NCBI GenBank assembly: GCA_013398275.1
Contig: VZSE01002505.1
Coordinates: 62,001-126,000 of the forward strand
DNA length: 64,000 bases
Source of the DNA: Promerops cafer
Lineage: Eukaryota; Chordata; Aves; Passeriformes; Nectariniidae
Direction of reading: 5' to 3'
Numbering within the stretch: the first letter of the stretch is position 1; every line of letters starts with the position of its first letter. Made by a program: the position numbers and the translations under genes. Below, one piece after another: positions 61,721 to 64,000 of this stretch. Under the pieces are notes generated by a model, which was given only the letters and a program-made list of their open reading frames with translations, was not told where the DNA came from and searched no databases.

Positions 61721-62694
61721 TACTATGGCAAGTCCTGATGAGATCTGCTTCCCACTCATGCCTAATGCTTGTGATTCCCTCTCCAGAGAGTGGGACTGAG
61801 TGAGGTAAGACACTTGCTGTTAGTTAGGAGAGAAGGATCCTACTCCATGTGTTAGTGTCCATAGCAGTCTGTCTCTGCAGCCTCAGGAATGGTATTGCTT
61901 TGGGAAAGATGAAACCCCTGGAAGAAGTGGAACCCATGACTGATGGTGGATGAATAGAAACTATGTGAAGAAATAGCTGGGTCTGAGGTAAGGGAAAAAT
62001 GCAGGAACTGCTGAGAATGGGAAGAGAGCTGCTGATTTAGAAGTTGGGAAGAAAACAGTGGGAGGAGTTGGAATATTTCAGGAACACAGTAAAGGCATGC
62101 TCTGTGGCATGGAGGCAAATGTAAAGAAGAGAGACATAGTAAATAAAGGCTTAGATCAGTCTGTTGTGGAAGTTTTTACCTTGCATTAGAGCCACAGGTG
62201 ACTCACAGAAGCTGTGCCTGAATTCTAGGCACTCATAAAATTCAGCTTTGCAAATAGCAGAAAATAACTAAGTAAGAGTTCTCAGTTCTAGTCATATAAC
62301 AGTGAAATTCAGGGTATTGGTTTAAGGTATATGAATACTGGTATTTTACTGATAACTGAATATGCAGTTATCAGTAAAAAATTGATACGCTGAAATACCT
62401 TTAGGTTTTTACTTTATAAGATAGCCCTGTCTTGTTTGTGAGAGAATTTAAAATATATGGGTTTGTTGCACTGTTTTAATGTAGATCAGCATTAAGTGAG
62501 ACCTTTAAGCATACTTCTAAACAGTCAGAAATACCAATTGGTGGCTGATAGTGAATGTAAGCCTTTCTATCTCTACAGTGTAAAAAAAATTGTTATACCT
62601 ATTCCAGTTCTGTGCTTCTCATCACCCATCTTCAGAGGCCTGTAACATCAGTAGAAGCATTGCTGTGCAAACAAGCTGTGCTGAGGGCTTGGAG
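61721..62694. other. Region downstream of WEE1
   Basis: About 1 kb, AT-rich, no gene seen. Includes the inverted repeat at 62324-62401. Confidence 0.7.
62324..62401. repeat. Inverted repeat with perfect 15-bp stem
   Basis: TTTTACTGATAACTG (62344-62358) and its exact complement CAGTTATCAGTAAAA (62365-62379) with a 6-base loop AATATG. An outer pair AAGGTAT / ATACCTT (62324-62330 and 62395-62401) extends the structure to 78 bases around an imperfect middle. Confidence 0.9.
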
Positions 62695-63750
62695 AGCTGT
62701 GCTCCTGGCTGGGTAAAGAATTGCCTGGATTGCTGGGCCCAGGGAGGTGGTGGATGGAGCTATATCCTGCTGGAGGCTGGTCACCAGTGATGTCCCTCAG
62801 GGACTGGTGTGGGGCCCAGTCCTATTTAATGTCTTTATCAATGATCTAGCTGAGAGGACTGAAGGCTCCCTCAGTTTGCAGATGATACCAAGTTGTGCAG
62901 GAGTGATGATCTGTTGGAGGGCAGGAAGGCTCTGCAGAGGGATCTGGATAGGCTGCATCAATGGGCTGAGGACACAGCTGCAGGAGGTTCAACAAGGCCA
63001 AGTGCCAGATCCTTCCCCTGGGTCACAACAACCCCAGGTCTTGCTACAGGCTGGGGGAGGAGTGGCTGGAAAACTGCCCAGTGGAAAAGGACCTGAGGGT
63101 GCTGCAACACAGGCTGAACATGAGCCAAGTGGGCAAGGTGGCCAGTGGCATCCTGGCCTGGATCAGCAACACTGAGTCTGGCAGGACCAGGGCAGGGATT
63201 GTCCCCTGTACGGGGCACTGGTGGAGCCACACCTCGAGTGCTGTTCCCAGTTCTGGACCCCTCGCTGCCAGAAAGACATTGAGGTGCTGGAGAGAGTCCA
63301 GAGAAGGGCAATGGAGCTGGGGAAGGGTCTGGAGCACAAGTCCTGTGAGGAGCAGCTGAGGGAGCTGGGATGTTCAGCCTGGAGAAAAGGAGGATCCAGA
63401 GAGACCTTATTACTCTCTGCAACTGCCTGAAAAGAGATTATAGCCAGGTGGGGGTCAGCTTCTTTTCCCAAGTAACGAGAGATAGAAAAGAGGAAACAGC
63501 CTCAAGTTGTGCCAGGGGAGGTTTAGATGGGATATTAGGAACCATTTCTTCCCTGAAACAGTTGTCAAGCATTGGAACGGGCTGCCCAGGGAAGTGGTGG
63601 TGTCACCATCCCTGGGGTTATTTAAAAGCTGTGTGGATGTGGCACGTAGGGACACGGTTGAGTGGTGGACTTGGCAGTGTTGGGTTAACACTTGAATTCC
63701 ATGATCTTAAGGGTATTTTCCAACCTAAAGCATTCTGTGGCTCTGTTCTA
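62695..63750 (+). mobile_element. CR1 LINE, 5'-truncated, reverse transcriptase remnant plus 3' end
   Basis: Starts inside the ORF2 reverse transcriptase. The peptide VPQGLVWGPVLFNVFINDLA is followed, after a frame change, by FADDTKL (the catalytic DD box) at about 62877, then LLEGRKALQRDLDRLHQWAE. The C-terminal part and 3' UTR follow (GAACCATTTCTTCCCTGAAA, TTGGAACGGGCTGCCCAGGG). The end reads GATCTTAAGGGTATTTTCCA then ACCTAAAGCATTCTGTGG, the typical CR1 tail. Frame breaks show it is inactive. The neighbouring short open frames in this interval are pieces of it. Confidence 0.92.
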
Positions 63751-64000
63751 GTGCTGGTCACAGGTTTTGTGTGCCATTAAAGGGGTGCCCTGCTTAAACC
63801 ATAGGACTGGAGTGACTTTAGAAGTTTTAACTTTTTCCTGTGTGCCAAGGACAGTATTTAAAAAGGCATTTCAGGGTTCTAAAGTAGTGTATGGGAGCAG
63901 TAAGAATTGTGAAATTTTATCTCAAGTTTTCATGACCCTTTCTGATGCAGATGGTGAGGCAGTGAATCCTGGTTGCAACTATGGCTAGTGGGAAGGAGCA
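63751..64000. other. Right end of window
   Basis: 250 bases with no recognisable feature. In the human order SWAP70 would come next, but none of it is visible. Confidence 0.6.

Overview
This is vertebrate nuclear DNA, almost certainly from a bird. Three multi-exon genes lie on the + strand in the order IPO7 - ZNF143 - WEE1, the order I know from human 11p15. The interspersed repeats are CR1 LINEs, some ending in the typical avian CR1 tail. Introns are AT-rich and promoters are very GC-rich. Both promoters are interrupted by assembly gaps (6088-6407 and 51381-51913), as is common in bird assemblies. The species cannot be named from this alone.

Layout. 1-1886 is the end of the last IPO7 intron. 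1887-1984 is the final IPO7 coding exon, followed by a long 3' UTR to about 4760. 5880-6830 is the CpG-island promoter of ZNF143; its non-coding first exon is probably inside or beside the gap. ZNF143 coding exons run from 18159 to 42549: 15 exons, all in phase, 637 codons plus stop, against about 638 residues in human. Its 3' UTR ends near 43270. About 8 kb of intergenic DNA follows, with a CpG-rich patch at 45.56-46.05 kb. The WEE1 promoter region begins near 51.0 kb. WEE1 coding exon 1 (about 190 residues in human) is missing into the gap; exons 2-11 (53923-60459, 455 codons plus stop) are intact and include the whole kinase domain. The WEE1 3' UTR ends near 61720. The right end holds a 5'-truncated, frameshifted CR1 element of about 1 kb.

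How the genes relate. They are independent housekeeping or cell-cycle genes sharing orientation, not an operon: a nuclear import receptor, a seven-zinc-finger promoter-binding activator, and the kinase that restrains CDK1 before mitosis. 

Unusual points. I found no new multi-gene system. The items most worth checking are two strong hairpins (42263-42309 in a ZNF143 intron; 62324-62401 downstream of WEE1), a possible alternative terminal exon of ZNF143 that would give a protein without zinc fingers (20352-20700), the one-repeat-per-exon build of the ZNF143 activation region, an internally deleted CR1 copy (27770-28345), two possible MIR-type SINE relics, two CpG-rich patches away from known promoters, and a perfect E-box upstream of WEE1.
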